From an uncultured Collinsella sp. (lineage in GTDB: Bacteria > Actinomycetota > Coriobacteriia > Coriobacteriales > Coriobacteriaceae): a DNA stretch of 42,646 bases. The translations under genes were made by a program, and so were the position numbers. The notes below the pieces were generated by a model. That model saw only the letters and a program-made list of their open reading frames with translations. It made no database searches and was not told the DNA's origin. Position 1 is the first letter of the stretch. Every line of letters starts with the position of its first letter. Of the stretch, positions 14,983 to 24,282 are shown piece by piece. The DNA is taken from assembly GCA_905194675.1 (NCBI GenBank), contig CAJJTG010000016.1, forward strand, positions 1 through 42,646, written 5' to 3'.

Positions 14983-16959
14983 CTACGACAGGAAAATCCT
15001 CGTCCTGCCGCACGCGTCGATAACGACCGGCAAACGCGTGCCGTCACGTTCGACCAAAAAGCGCGCCTGCTGACGGCGCGAGCAGTCACGGCAACGGACC
15101 TGCCCCGTTGCATCCGTGGCGCAGGCGCCCTCGGCAGTCAGCAAGCAGTGCTCGCACACCATGAGCTCGGGACGGTCGGCATCGACAGGCCCCAAGACAC
15201 CGGGGCAAGCGGCAAGTTCGGCAACACGCTCCGCATCATTGCCGAGCAACTCGGCCGACAAGCACACCCGCCCCGCACCGAGTCCGCGCAGCCAGGTAAG
15301 CGTGGCCCGATTGGCACAGAACACCGGCGCCGCCACGTCAAACGTTGTGCCCAGCTCGCGGGCCATCGCCACTTGTCCCAGATTGCGGCAGACGACGCGC
15401 CCGGCACGCTGCATAAGCGCCCGAGTCCGCTCGGCGTCGCCCGCGCGGCACACTTCGTCGAGCACCACCGTTGTATCGGACAGATCTCGCTCATCGCGCG
15501 GACCCACATCCATCAGCTCCCAGGCAAAGACCATACGAGCAAAATCCTCGCGCTTTGCCGGCCCCGCCGACCCCGCCAACTCCGTCGACGCACCGCCATC
15601 CACCGCAGCGCCCTCAAAGGGCAGCACCTCAACGGCACGCGCAACGGGCGCAATCGCATCCGCCTCGGCCCGCATGCGCTCCAACACCGCCGCCGTCTGA
15701 TCCAACACGCCGGCGCTGCGAATCAGATAGACCTCGCAGCCCGCGTCCACCTTACGTTTGCAATGCACGACGATGCGCTCCCCCGCAGCGGCATCCACGG
15801 GGCAAGGCACCTGCGGCCAGCGCTTGGGCACATCGGGACGCGCGTCGGCACCCGGGTAAAATCGGATTTCGAGCGTATCGCCCGCCGCCACGGCGGCATC
15901 AAGCTCAACCGTCACCTCTTCGTGACCCACCGCCACCAAGTGGCCCACGCGCACGCCCTGGTTGATCGCGCGCTCAAAGCTCATGAGCTCGGCACCCGAA
16001 CGACCCCGCAGGTAAGCATCGGTAAACCCACGGTTAAACGACCTTCCCAGCTCACGTTCAAGCTCTTCCACGGCACCGGAGTCCCACGCGCCGTCGCACA
16101 GCATATCGAGTGCCCGACGCCACACCCTCACCACGTTGAATACGTAATCGGGATTCTTCATGCGTCCCTCGATCTTGAGCGATGCCACGCCGGTGGCAAC
16201 AAGCTCGGGCAGGTGCGCGATACCCAGATAGTCACGCGGACAAAGCAGGCGGTCTCCCTCGACGGCAACAACACTCTGCCCCGCCTCGTCCACTAGGTCG
16301 TACGCCAGACGGCACGGCTGCGTGCAGTCGCCGCGCATCGCCGAGCGCCCACGCCGCAAGGCCGAGAACTCGCACGCCCCCGAATAGCCGATGCAAATCG
16401 CACCGTGGCAGAATACCTCGATGGGCACGCCCGTGGCACATAGCGCCGCAATCTCGTCGACCGTCAGCTCGCGTGCCGTCGTCACGCGCTCGACCCCCAG
16501 CTCATCGGCGGCAAGCCGCACGGCACCCTCGCTATGAGCGCCCGCCTGCGTGGACAGGTGAATCTCGACCCCGGGAATCGCCGCGCGCAGCGCGCAGGCC
16601 AACCCGGCATCGGCGACAATCAGAGCATCGGCGCCCAGCTCCAGTGCATGAGCTCCCAACGCCACCGCGTCGGACAACTCATCGTCAAACACGAACACGT
16701 TGAGCGTTACGTACACACGCACGCCATGGGCATGCGCCACGGCGCAGCCGCGCGCAAACTCGTTATCCGTAAAGCCATGGGCGCTCACACGGGCGTTAAA
16801 GCCGCCCAACCCCGCATAGATGGCATCGGCACCCGCGGCGATGGCCGCAAGCATCTGGTCGAGTCCGCCCGCCGGCGCCAGCAGCTCGGGCAGCGCCGCA
16901 CCGGCAGCATCCAATCCAGTCTCGTATTGTCCGCTCGGCCCCATCGTCCGAATCGCCAT
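14983..16959 (-). CDS. U32 peptidase-family protein (RlhA/YrrO type)
   Basis: 658 residues from the ATG at 16959, chosen because AAGGAG lies 7 nt upstream; a start at 16986 has no such site. N-terminal TIM-barrel begins PELLAPAGGLDQMLAAIAAGADAIY in pieces at about 24-48. The U32 signature EVFCHGAICIGYSGACEFSA follows near 190, then the DCTQPCRLAYDL cysteine region. The second half is a DUF3656-like extension. Long U32 proteins of this type act in tRNA or 23S rRNA hydroxylation (RlhA, TrhP) with an iron-sulfur cluster; the MEROPS peptidase label is historical. Divergent from the penicillin-binding protein gene. Confidence 0.88.
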   Translation of the reverse strand: MAIRTMGPSGQYETGLDAAGAALPELLAPAGGLDQMLAAIAAGADAIYAGLGGFNARVSAHGFTDNEFARGCAVAHAHGVRVYVTLNVFVFDDELSDAVALGAHALELGADALIVADAGLACALRAAIPGVEIHLSTQAGAHSEGAVRLAADELGVERVTTARELTVDEIAALCATGVPIEVFCHGAICIGYSGACEFSALRRGRSAMRGDCTQPCRLAYDLVDEAGQSVVAVEGDRLLCPRDYLGIAHLPELVATGVASLKIEGRMKNPDYVFNVVRVWRRALDMLCDGAWDSGAVEELERELGRSFNRGFTDAYLRGRSGAELMSFERAINQGVRVGHLVAVGHEEVTVELDAAVAAGDTLEIRFYPGADARPDVPKRWPQVPCPVDAAAGERIVVHCKRKVDAGCEVYLIRSAGVLDQTAAVLERMRAEADAIAPVARAVEVLPFEGAAVDGGASTELAGSAGPAKREDFARMVFAWELMDVGPRDERDLSDTTVVLDEVCRAGDAERTRALMQRAGRVVCRNLGQVAMARELGTTFDVAAPVFCANRATLTWLRGLGAGRVCLSAELLGNDAERVAELAACPGVLGPVDADRPELMVCEHCLLTAEGACATDATGQVRCRDCSRRQQARFLVERDGTRLPVVIDACGRTRIFLS

Positions 16960-17121
16960 CGACAAACTCCTTACCAAGGTATGCATTCACTCTGAAAAAT
17001 GCCGTCTTCCAGCATACACGAGGCCTCGCGCGCCCCGTTTGGTTTATCGTGTAATAACTTATGTCCATCCTGCCCCGACGGCACATCCACCGTCCGGCAC
17101 GACATACCTGGAGGTCAATAT

Positions 17122-19320
17122 ATGGGTCCTCGCCAACGACAGGGACGCAGCCGTTCAAAGACGCATGCTCTGCCCATAATCCTGCTCTCGTTTTTGGGCT
17201 TTCTGCTGATTGCGGGCGTGGCATTTGGCATCGGCATGGTCGGCAACGTCAACCGCTGGCTGTCCGATCTGCCCGACTACACCGACGCCAACGCGTATCT
17301 GGTGAGCGAGCCCACCGAGATCGTCGACTGCAACGGCAACAAGATCGCGAGCTTCTACACGCAAAACCGCAAGTCTATCACCAAGGACGAGGTCTCCCCC
17401 TACGTGCTGCAGGGCACCGTTGACGTCGAGGACGAGCGCTTCTACGAGCACGGCGGTATCGACCTGTGGGGTATCGCGCGTGCTGCGGTGGCAACCCTCG
17501 GTGGCGGGCACGAAGGCGCCTCGACTATCACCCAGCAGCTTGTGCGCAACACCATCCTGCAGGAGGAGCAGTTCGACTCGACCATTGAGCGTAAGGTGCG
17601 CGAGGCCTACATCGCCATCAAGATGGAGGACATGTACTCCAAAGACGAGATCCTCATGATGTACCTCAACACCATCTATTACGGCCACGGCGCCTACGGC
17701 ATCGAGGCCGCAGCCGAGACCTATCTGTCCAAGAGCGCCGCCGACCTCACCCTCAGCGAGGCCGCGCTGCTCATCGGCCTTCCCAACTCGCCTTCGCAGT
17801 ACGACCCCACGGTCAACCCCGATCTGGCACTGTCTCGCCGCAACAAGGTTCTCGACAACATGCTGCGCCTGGGCCACATCACCCAGGAGGAGCACGATGC
17901 CGCACAGGCCGAGCCCATCACCCTCAACGTGACCGAAATCTCGGGCAGCGGCGTCGACGTATACTCGCAGCCCTACTTTGTCTCCTACGTCAAGCAGCTA
18001 CTGGAGCAGGAGTTCTCGACCGACGTGCTCTTTAAGGGCGGCCTGACCGTCAAGACCACCATCGACCCCACGATGCAGCAGGTGGCAGAGAATGCCGTCC
18101 GCGAGCAGCTCGACACGCTCTCGCTTGACGGCCTGGACATGGGCATGGTCGTCGTCGACCCCAAGACCGGCTACATCAAGTGCATGGTGGGCGGCTACGA
18201 CTACAACGCCGACGAGAACCACGTAAACCATGCCACGGCCAAGCGTCCCGTCGGCTCCACCTTTAAGGCCTTTACGCTGGCAACTGCCATCCAAAACGGC
18301 ATGAACCCCAACGTCACCCTCAACTGCAACTCGCCGCTCAAGGCCAAGGGCACCACAACCGAGGTACAAAACTACGCCAACCAGAGCTATGGCAACATCA
18401 CGCTTAAGCAGGCGACGGCATACTCCTCCAACACCGGCTACATCCAGGTGGCGGAAGCCGTCGGCAACAGCAAGATCATCTCGCTCGTCAAAAAGCTCGG
18501 CATCGACCCCGCCAAGGACAACATCGAGGACGTTCCCGTCATGACCCTCGGCACCGGCTCGATCTCGCCGCTCGAGATGGCCGCCGCCTACGCGACGTTT
18601 GCCAACGGCGGCTACTATCGCCAGCCGATCGCCATCACCGAGATTGACTCTCGTACCGGTTCGGTGCTGTACCAGCACACCGACAATCCCTCACAGGTGC
18701 TTACCGAGGGCGAGGCCGCCGCGGTCACCGATGTTCTGTCCGGCGTCATGAAGGGCAGCGGTACGGGTGCTGCCGGCGCCCTGAGTGTCAACCAGCCCTA
18801 TGCCGGCAAGACGGGCACCACCGACAACACCACCAACCTGTGGTTCTGCGGCTATACCCCGCAGCTGGCATGCGCCCTGTGGACCGGCTATTCCGCGGGC
18901 GAGATCCCCATCCAAAAGTACGGCACGGACCTGCTGGGCGACAGCACCAACCTGCCTGTCTTTAAGCGGTTTATGAACACCGTTCTGACCGGTACCGAGC
19001 GCGAGGAGTTTGCGACCGGAACGGCGCCCACCTACAAGAACAACAGCGTCTGGAAGTTCTACGGCACCAACAACACCAAGAAGTCGGAGAACGACGACAA
19101 GGACAAGGACGAGGACGAAGAGGAAGAGGAAACCACCACAACGACTACCACGACGACCACGACCACCGAGACCACGGGCGGCGACACCACCGGCGGCACC
19201 GGTACGACCGGTGGCTCGACGGGCGGCTCCACTGGTGGTTCGACCGGCGGCGATGGCGGCACGCCTACGCCTACGCCCACTCCAGACCCCTCGCCCACGC
19301 CTGACGATACGGTCGGCTAA
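17122..19320 (+). CDS. Class A penicillin-binding protein (transglycosylase-transpeptidase)
   Basis: 732 residues from the ATG at 17122, which has TGGAGG 7 nt upstream. Membrane-anchored bifunctional cell-wall synthase. An N-terminal TM helix (about 18-40) is followed by a GT51 transglycosylase domain (EDERFYEHGGID with catalytic Glu, then GASTITQQL). The transpeptidase domain has STFK near residue 378, SSN near 435 and KTGT near 563. The C-terminus is low-complexity: an acidic DKDEDEEEEE run, a 12-residue Thr run, then Gly/Thr/Ser and TP repeats, typical of PBP1 tails in Gram-positive wall. Divergently transcribed from the U32 gene; ends at the terminator 19343-19383. Confidence 0.95.
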   Translation: MGPRQRQGRSRSKTHALPIILLSFLGFLLIAGVAFGIGMVGNVNRWLSDLPDYTDANAYLVSEPTEIVDCNGNKIASFYTQNRKSITKDEVSPYVLQGTVDVEDERFYEHGGIDLWGIARAAVATLGGGHEGASTITQQLVRNTILQEEQFDSTIERKVREAYIAIKMEDMYSKDEILMMYLNTIYYGHGAYGIEAAAETYLSKSAADLTLSEAALLIGLPNSPSQYDPTVNPDLALSRRNKVLDNMLRLGHITQEEHDAAQAEPITLNVTEISGSGVDVYSQPYFVSYVKQLLEQEFSTDVLFKGGLTVKTTIDPTMQQVAENAVREQLDTLSLDGLDMGMVVVDPKTGYIKCMVGGYDYNADENHVNHATAKRPVGSTFKAFTLATAIQNGMNPNVTLNCNSPLKAKGTTTEVQNYANQSYGNITLKQATAYSSNTGYIQVAEAVGNSKIISLVKKLGIDPAKDNIEDVPVMTLGTGSISPLEMAAAYATFANGGYYRQPIAITEIDSRTGSVLYQHTDNPSQVLTEGEAAAVTDVLSGVMKGSGTGAAGALSVNQPYAGKTGTTDNTTNLWFCGYTPQLACALWTGYSAGEIPIQKYGTDLLGDSTNLPVFKRFMNTVLTGTEREEFATGTAPTYKNNSVWKFYGTNNTKKSENDDKDKDEDEEEEETTTTTTTTTTTTETTGGDTTGGTGTTGGSTGGSTGGSTGGDGGTPTPTPTPDPSPTPDDTVG

Positions 19321-19342
19321 GAAGTACGCGACTAAAGCCAAC

Positions 19343-19383
19343 AAGGCCCCGAGCAGCTTATTGAACTGCTCGGGGCCTTTTAG
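19343..19383 (+). terminator. Intrinsic terminator after the penicillin-binding protein gene
   Basis: 14-bp perfect stem (19343-19356 with 19366-19379) followed by TTTTA. Confidence 0.9.
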
Positions 19384-19422
19384 TTTGAAACGACCTGGAG
19401 GGCGGTCTTTATACCGGCAAAC

Positions 19423-19454
19423 AAAAAGGGGGTACCGACCAACGTCGATACCCC
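19423..19454 (-). terminator. Intrinsic terminator of argR
   Basis: Minus strand: 11-bp stem GGGGTATCGAC/GTCGGTACCCC with one G-U and a 4-nt loop, then CTTTTT. Convergent with the terminator of the preceding gene. Confidence 0.88.
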
Positions 19455-19505
19455 TTACAAGCCACTATGTCAGCGCACACAATGCCGAGCGCACGACCCG
19501 CACGC

Positions 19506-19943
19506 CTACTTGCGAGAATTGCTCAACTTATTGATCAGCGCCTCGAGACGCTCGCCGTCCTCGGCCGTCTGGGCAATAACCAAAATCGTATCGTTGCCGG
19601 CAAGCGAGCCAAGCACATCGGGCAACTCTGCCGCATCAACGGCGGCGGCGATGCCGGAAGCCGTGCCAGGCTGAGCCTTGATCATAACCAGATTATCAGT
19701 ACGCAGAACGCCCGTTACGAGCTCGGAAACCATACGTTGCAGGTGCAGGTCCTCTGCCAGAACATAGATGCCCTCAGGGAGCTTACGCAGCCCCATATCG
19801 GCAATATCGCGAGAGACAGTCGCCTGCGTGCAATCAAAGCCCATAGCACGGAGCTCATCGACCAGCACGCGCTGCGTGCGGACATCCTTATTGCGCACAA
19901 TATCTCTAATGGCATCCTGGCGCCCATTGCGTTTTTTAGCCAT
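19506..19943 (-). CDS. argR: Arginine repressor
   Basis: 145 residues from the ATG at 19943 (MAKKRNGRQ), the usual N-terminus for the family; a longer reading from 19976 has an atypical leader. N-terminal winged helix contains TQATVSRDIADMGLRKL, the ArgR recognition helix. The C-terminal oligomerisation and arginine-binding domain contains GTASGIAAAVDAA and LAGNDTILVIAQ. Controls arginine synthesis and catabolism genes as an arginine-bound hexamer. No arginine genes are adjacent. An imperfect palindrome TTGAATAG...CTATTTGAA (19986-20013) upstream resembles an ARG box, consistent with autoregulation. Confidence 0.94.
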   Translation of the reverse strand: MAKKRNGRQDAIRDIVRNKDVRTQRVLVDELRAMGFDCTQATVSRDIADMGLRKLPEGIYVLAEDLHLQRMVSELVTGVLRTDNLVMIKAQPGTASGIAAAVDAAELPDVLGSLAGNDTILVIAQTAEDGERLEALINKLSNSRK

Positions 19944-20075
19944 ACAAACCCTCACTCCAAAAGATGGCGGAGACAATCAATCAGTGTTTGAATAGTTTAG
20001 CGCTATTTGAAGGCTTTTGTGTATAAGAACGCATTTCGAAACAATTCTATGCAAGTTTGTTTCGTAATGAGCCGT

Positions 20076-21125
20076 TTAGGCGGGTTTTGCGCCCGTCCGG
20101 TTAAGAAAAGCTGCCAGATGCGTACACATCACGCAGCGCGCGGGCTTAGCGCTGGCGATCGGCCCAAACAACAGACCGAGTCCCCGATGGTTGTCCTTGA
20201 GCGCGGCGACCATCTGACGGGTTCGAGGCGCCTCGAGCATATCACGCATGCGGGCGGAACGCTCGATTGACGACACCCCATGCGGGCTCAGACACAAATT
20301 CTCGATGCAGGCGACCAGTCCGGCAAAGTAGAACTTTTGGCTTGCCAGCTTGAGCCGACCACCGCTATCTGCTTCCGAGAGTGAGTCCGCAAGCTCGTCG
20401 AGCGCTCGGGTGTCATCGGATACCTTGGCATACATGGTGGGATCAAAGGCGTCTGTAAGCTTAGGCGCTACCGTGTGGAAACAAGCGTCGCCGCATCCGG
20501 AGACGCGCTGCGCCTGCGAGAGCGCGCACACCATAAACTCAACCGTACGGTACGCCTTGCCGTGCGACAGGCATGCCTCAAACAGCGGACGACTATACAT
20601 CACGCCAGAGGTCTGAACGACTAGGCCGCCTAAAATCAACTGAGGCAGCCCGGCCACCATCGAAGATTTGCTATCAATGGAAATATGAGTAGCATCCAAG
20701 ACGCGCGAATGGCGCTCTCGATGTGCATCATAGCGGTCGAGCGACACCGTGGGGAACACTATGTCTGCCGCAGTATCGCACGCGATATCGACCATCTTGG
20801 AAAGGGATTGCGGAGCAAACCACTCATCGGCGTTCATGGCGATGATTTGAGAGCCGCGCGAGGCAGCAAAACCGGCACGAAGACACGCGCCGCGCGTCGC
20901 GTCCTCGACGTCAATCAAATCAATATGGATGTCCCTGTCGGCAGCAACTTGAAGCGAGTGGCGCACACCGGGCGCAGTATCGCGACAGACAACGACAATC
21001 TGCAAATCGTAGAGGTCTTGGTTCTGGATACTCTCGAGCGCACGCATCGCATAGCTGGGCGAACCTTCTACCACAAGGATCACCGAAAGTCGCGGATGCG
21101 AGCCACGTCGAACCAAGTTTTCCAT
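20076..21125 (-). CDS. Family 2 glycosyltransferase
   Basis: 349 residues. GT-A fold start RLSVILVVEGSPSYAMRALESI, then IIAMNADEWF at about 91-100, the DXD-like metal site written as N-A-D. The C-terminal 150 residues have no recognised domain and include clustered Cys and His near the end (ARCVMCTHLAAFL). Cytosolic sugar transfer for a surface polysaccharide or glycolipid is likely; acceptor unknown. A single gene with its own promoter region carrying paired ATGTTGCAC repeats; downstream is argR in the same direction. Confidence 0.82.
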   Translation of the reverse strand: MENLVRRGSHPRLSVILVVEGSPSYAMRALESIQNQDLYDLQIVVVCRDTAPGVRHSLQVAADRDIHIDLIDVEDATRGACLRAGFAASRGSQIIAMNADEWFAPQSLSKMVDIACDTAADIVFPTVSLDRYDAHRERHSRVLDATHISIDSKSSMVAGLPQLILGGLVVQTSGVMYSRPLFEACLSHGKAYRTVEFMVCALSQAQRVSGCGDACFHTVAPKLTDAFDPTMYAKVSDDTRALDELADSLSEADSGGRLKLASQKFYFAGLVACIENLCLSPHGVSSIERSARMRDMLEAPRTRQMVAALKDNHRGLGLLFGPIASAKPARCVMCTHLAAFLNRTGAKPA

Positions 21126-21196
21126 CCTCTCGATAGCACCAAATCAAACTGTCGTTCATGGTACACCCGAGCTATAAAAGCAACGAGCCGCCTAAC

Positions 21197-21225
21197 ATGT
21201 TGCACGCCAAGAACAGATGTTGCAC
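21197..21225. promoter_or_regulatory. Paired direct repeats upstream of the glycosyltransferase
   Basis: ATGTTGCAC occurs at 21197-21205 and 21217-21225, exactly 20 bp apart, on one face of the helix. A CACATAGTATGTG-like palindrome lies at 21238-21250. This looks like a regulator binding site in the 152-bp truA-glycosyltransferase gap. The regulator is unknown. Confidence 0.45.
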
Positions 21226-21277
21226 ACGCGCAGCTCACACATAGTATGTGCAAGGCACAGACGCGCCGAGCACTCCC

Positions 21278-22102
21278 CTAGTCGAGAACGACAAGCTCGT
21301 CGGGGCCGTAATCCACACCCATAAACGTAAGGCCGCAGGCAGGCGCCGTGGGACCCGCAGCGGTTCGGTCACGGGCGTCAATAACCTCGCGCATCCACTG
21401 GGGATCGCGACGATGCATGCCAATCTCCACGAGCGTTCCTACAATGGTACGCACCATCGAGTGCAAAAACGCATTGCCCTCGATAGTGAAGGTCAGGATA
21501 TCCTCGCCAAAAGCGACCTCGTGGCCAAACTCCGCACGCATCACGCAGCGGTGCGTGGGCTTGCCCACAGCAGAGGCAACCTTGCAAAAGCTCTTAAAGT
21601 CCTGCTCGCCCAAAAGCGCAGGGCAGGCGGCCGCCATCGCATCGACGTCGAGGGGATAGCGATGCCACCACACCGCACCGCGCGAGAGCACGGGGCGCGC
21701 ATCGCGATCGGCAATACGGTACGTATACGTACGGGACCGCGCGTCAAAGCGGGCAGAAAAGCCCCTACGGGCCTTGTAGACCTCGTTTATGGCGATATCT
21801 TTGGGCAGGAGGGCATCCATAGCCCTCAGCCACCTACGGCGCGTCAGAGCATGCTCAGCGTCCGTTACGGGCACGCTAATGTACTGGGCCACCGCATGCA
21901 CGCCGGCATCGGTACGACCCGCACACGTCAGATCGATCGGGCGGCGCAGCAGCGTCTCGATAGCGCGGCGCAACTCGCCCGCAACGGTCGTCTGGCCCGG
22001 CTGCTCGGCAAATCCGCTATAGGACGAGCCATCATAGGCAACACAGAATACAAGCGTGGCATCGAGCTCAGGAATCGAATTGAAATCAGACGGCGCGGTC
22101 AT
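21278..22102 (-). CDS. truA: tRNA pseudouridine synthase A
   Basis: 274 residues from the ATG at 22102 (GGGAG five bases upstream; TTG codons at 22117 and 22114 are weaker). Makes pseudouridine at positions 38-40 of tRNA anticodon arms. The catalytic Asp is D65 in CAGRTDAGVHA; the N-terminal VAYDGSSYSGFAEQPGQTTV and C-terminal NAFLHSMVRTIVGTLVEIG segments are family hallmarks. Follows rplQ at the end of the ribosomal operon, a common position, but a strong terminator (22138-22168) separates them. Confidence 0.95.
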   Translation of the reverse strand: MTAPSDFNSIPELDATLVFCVAYDGSSYSGFAEQPGQTTVAGELRRAIETLLRRPIDLTCAGRTDAGVHAVAQYISVPVTDAEHALTRRRWLRAMDALLPKDIAINEVYKARRGFSARFDARSRTYTYRIADRDARPVLSRGAVWWHRYPLDVDAMAAACPALLGEQDFKSFCKVASAVGKPTHRCVMRAEFGHEVAFGEDILTFTIEGNAFLHSMVRTIVGTLVEIGMHRRDPQWMREVIDARDRTAAGPTAPACGLTFMGVDYGPDELVVLD

Positions 22103-22137
22103 GGGCGCTCCCAACAAACAATCAACGGTATCGCGAC

Positions 22138-22168
22138 AAAAAAAGAGGGGTACGCGAACGTACCCCTC
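22138..22168 (-). terminator. Intrinsic terminator of the spc-alpha operon
   Basis: Minus strand: perfect 10-bp stem GAGGGGTACG/CGTACCCCTC with a UUCG-type loop, then seven T residues. Placed just after rplQ. Confidence 0.93.
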
Positions 22169-22194
22169 GAATATAGCCTATGCAGACGGATTGT

Positions 22195-22662
22195 CTACTC
22201 AGCGGTCTCCTCAGCAGGAGCCTCCTCGACGGCCTCGACCTTCTTGGGAGCAGCGGCCTTCTTGGGGGCCGGAGCAGCCTTCTTGGCCTTAGGCGTGCAA
22301 GGCTCGGTGACGAGCTCCATGATAACGATAGGAGCGTTGTCGCCCTTACGGTTGCCGAGCTTCATGATGCGGGTATAACCGCCGTTGCGGTCCTGCCACA
22401 TGCCCTGGGCAGCCTTGTCGAAGATCTCGGCAACGAGCTGCTTATCGCCGAGCTTGGCGATGGCCAGACGACGAGAGTGCAGGTCGCCCTTCTTGGCCCA
22501 GGTGATGATCGGATCGACGACCGAACGCAGCGCCTTAGCGCGGGTCTCGGTGGTCTTGATGCGGTCGTTCTCGAAGAGGGCCTTGGCCAGGCTCTTCTTC
22601 ATGGCCTTGGTGTGGCTCGCATCGGTGCCGAGCTTCAGGCCCTTCTTAACGTTGTGACGCAT
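22195..22662 (-). CDS. rplQ: 50S ribosomal protein L17
   Basis: 155 residues. The L17 core begins MRHNVKKGLKLG and includes IKTTETRAKALR and RIMKLGNRKGDNAPIVIMEL near residue 116. The last 35 residues are an Ala/Lys/Pro/Glu-rich tail (KKAAPAPKKAAAPKK, then EAPAEETAE) beyond the usual roughly 120-residue length, as in many actinobacterial L17 proteins. Last gene of the operon; 30 bp after rpoA. Confidence 0.98.
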   Translation of the reverse strand: MRHNVKKGLKLGTDASHTKAMKKSLAKALFENDRIKTTETRAKALRSVVDPIITWAKKGDLHSRRLAIAKLGDKQLVAEIFDKAAQGMWQDRNGGYTRIMKLGNRKGDNAPIVIMELVTEPCTPKAKKAAPAPKKAAAPKKVEAVEEAPAEETAE

Positions 22663-22692
22663 GGTCTAGTTTCTCCTCAAATATGCGAAGCA

Positions 22693-23634
22693 TTAAGCCT
22701 TCAGGCTCAGGCCCATGGACTCAAGCTTGTCCTTCACTTCCTCGATCGACTTAACACCGAAGTTACGGATGTTAAGCAGATCGTTCTCCGAGAACTCAAC
22801 GAGCTGACGGACCGAGTGAATGCTGGCGCGCTTAAGGCAGTTGTAGGAACGGACGGAAAGGTCCAGATCCTCGATCTGCTTGTCCAGCTCGGCGTTGTCG
22901 TTGGTGACCTCGGGAGCGAAGATCGAAGCCTCCTCCTCGACCTCGGGGGTCTCGGCAAGGTTCATAAAGGCAGCCATATGCTGGTTGATGATATTGGCAG
23001 CCTGGACCACGGCGTCGCGCGGAGCGATGGAGCCGTTGGTCTCGATCTCGAGGACAAGGCGGTCGTAGTCGGTGTGCTGACCGACACGGCAAGCCTCAAC
23101 GAGCTTGGCGCAACGGGACACCGGCGAGTACAGCGAGTCGACGTGGATCACACCGATGGGATCGTTGTCGCGCTTGTTAGCCTCGCCAGAGACATAGCCG
23201 CGGCCATAGCCGATGCGCATGCTCATGGTGAGATGGCCACCCTCGGTAAGCGTAGCGATGTGCTGCTCGGGGTTGACCAGCTCAAACTCGGACGGAATAA
23301 AGAAGTCCGCACCGGTGACCTCGCAGGGGCCGTCAACAGAAATGGTGGCGGTCGCCTCGTCGGTCGTGCCGAGAGCCCTGAAGACAAGACCCTTGACATT
23401 CAGGACGATGTCGGTGACATCCTCGACCATGTTAGGGATGGTCATGAACTCGTGCTGTGCACCATCGATCTGAATAGCCTCGACGGCGGCACCCTCGAGC
23501 GAGGACAGAAGTACGCGACGAAGGGAGTTACCCAGCGTATCGCCGTAGCCACGCTCGAGCGGCTCGACGGAGACACGAGCAGACGTCTCGTTGATCTCTT
23601 CGACCTGAACCTGAGGCCTAATGAATTCTGACAT
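22693..23634 (-). CDS. rpoA: RNA polymerase alpha subunit
   Basis: 313 residues. The N-terminal assembly domain contains ERGYGDTLGNSLRRVLLSSLEGAA in parts at 28-51. The C-terminal DNA-binding domain contains LDLSVRSYNCLKRASI and NIRNFGVKSIEEVKDKL, the helix-hairpin-helix that contacts UP elements. A short acidic linker (EEEASIFAPEV) joins them. Lies between rpsD and rplQ, the standard alpha-operon order. Confidence 0.98.
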   Translation of the reverse strand: MSEFIRPQVQVEEINETSARVSVEPLERGYGDTLGNSLRRVLLSSLEGAAVEAIQIDGAQHEFMTIPNMVEDVTDIVLNVKGLVFRALGTTDEATATISVDGPCEVTGADFFIPSEFELVNPEQHIATLTEGGHLTMSMRIGYGRGYVSGEANKRDNDPIGVIHVDSLYSPVSRCAKLVEACRVGQHTDYDRLVLEIETNGSIAPRDAVVQAANIINQHMAAFMNLAETPEVEEEASIFAPEVTNDNAELDKQIEDLDLSVRSYNCLKRASIHSVRQLVEFSENDLLNIRNFGVKSIEEVKDKLESMGLSLKA

Positions 23635-23666
23635 GTATTACCTCCAGCCTCAGCAGCCCGGATGGA

Positions 23667-24263
23667 CTACTTAGAGTAGAGCTCGACGATGAGCTGCTCG
23701 TTGATATCACCGCTGATCTGCTCACGCGTCGGCAGAGCGAGCACGTTACCAGACAGCTTCTCGATATCGACCTCGAGCCAGCCAGGGACCTCAAAGCGCT
23801 CGGAGGAAATCAGAGCCTCCTTGATGGGGAGGAGGTCACGGAACTTCTCGCCGACAGCGACGACGTCGCCGGCCTTGACGCGGTAGGACGGGATGTCCAC
23901 GCGCTTGCCGTTCACGGTGAAGTGACCGTGACGGACGGACTGACGAGCCTCTTTGCGGGTGCGGGCGAAGCCAAGACGGAAGACGACGTTGTCGAGGCGA
24001 GACTCAAGGATGATCATGAGGTTCTCACCGGTGACGCCGTTCATCTTGCGGGCCTTGTTGAAGTACCCGTGGAACTGCTTCTCCAGAACGCCATAGATGA
24101 ACTTGACCTTCTGCTTCTCGCGCAGCTGCATGCCGTACTCAGATTCCTTGCGACGGCGCTTGGGCTGACGGATAGATTCCTTCTTGCTGCTGTAACCGAG
24201 CTCAGCGGGATCGATCCCGAGCTGACGGCAGCGCTTAAGAACAGGAGTCCTGTCGATTGCCAT
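23667..24263 (-). CDS. rpsD: 30S ribosomal protein S4
   Basis: 198 residues. The zinc-free form: only one Cys remains near the N-terminus (LKRCRQLG) in place of the four-Cys zinc site. The S4 RNA-binding domain contains RLDNVVFRLGFARTRKEARQSVRHGHF near 88-114. An early 16S-binding assembly protein and, in other bacteria, repressor of the alpha operon. 20 bp after rpsK. Confidence 0.98.
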   Translation of the reverse strand: MAIDRTPVLKRCRQLGIDPAELGYSSKKESIRQPKRRRKESEYGMQLREKQKVKFIYGVLEKQFHGYFNKARKMNGVTGENLMIILESRLDNVVFRLGFARTRKEARQSVRHGHFTVNGKRVDIPSYRVKAGDVVAVGEKFRDLLPIKEALISSERFEVPGWLEVDIEKLSGNVLALPTREQISGDINEQLIVELYSK

Positions 24264-24282
24264 ATTGATACGATCCTTTCAG

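Noticed and set aside
22180..23631. Long plus-strand frame across rplQ and rpoA
   Set aside because: Antisense to two certain genes; low-complexity Leu/Val/Gly/Asp composition typical of shadows.
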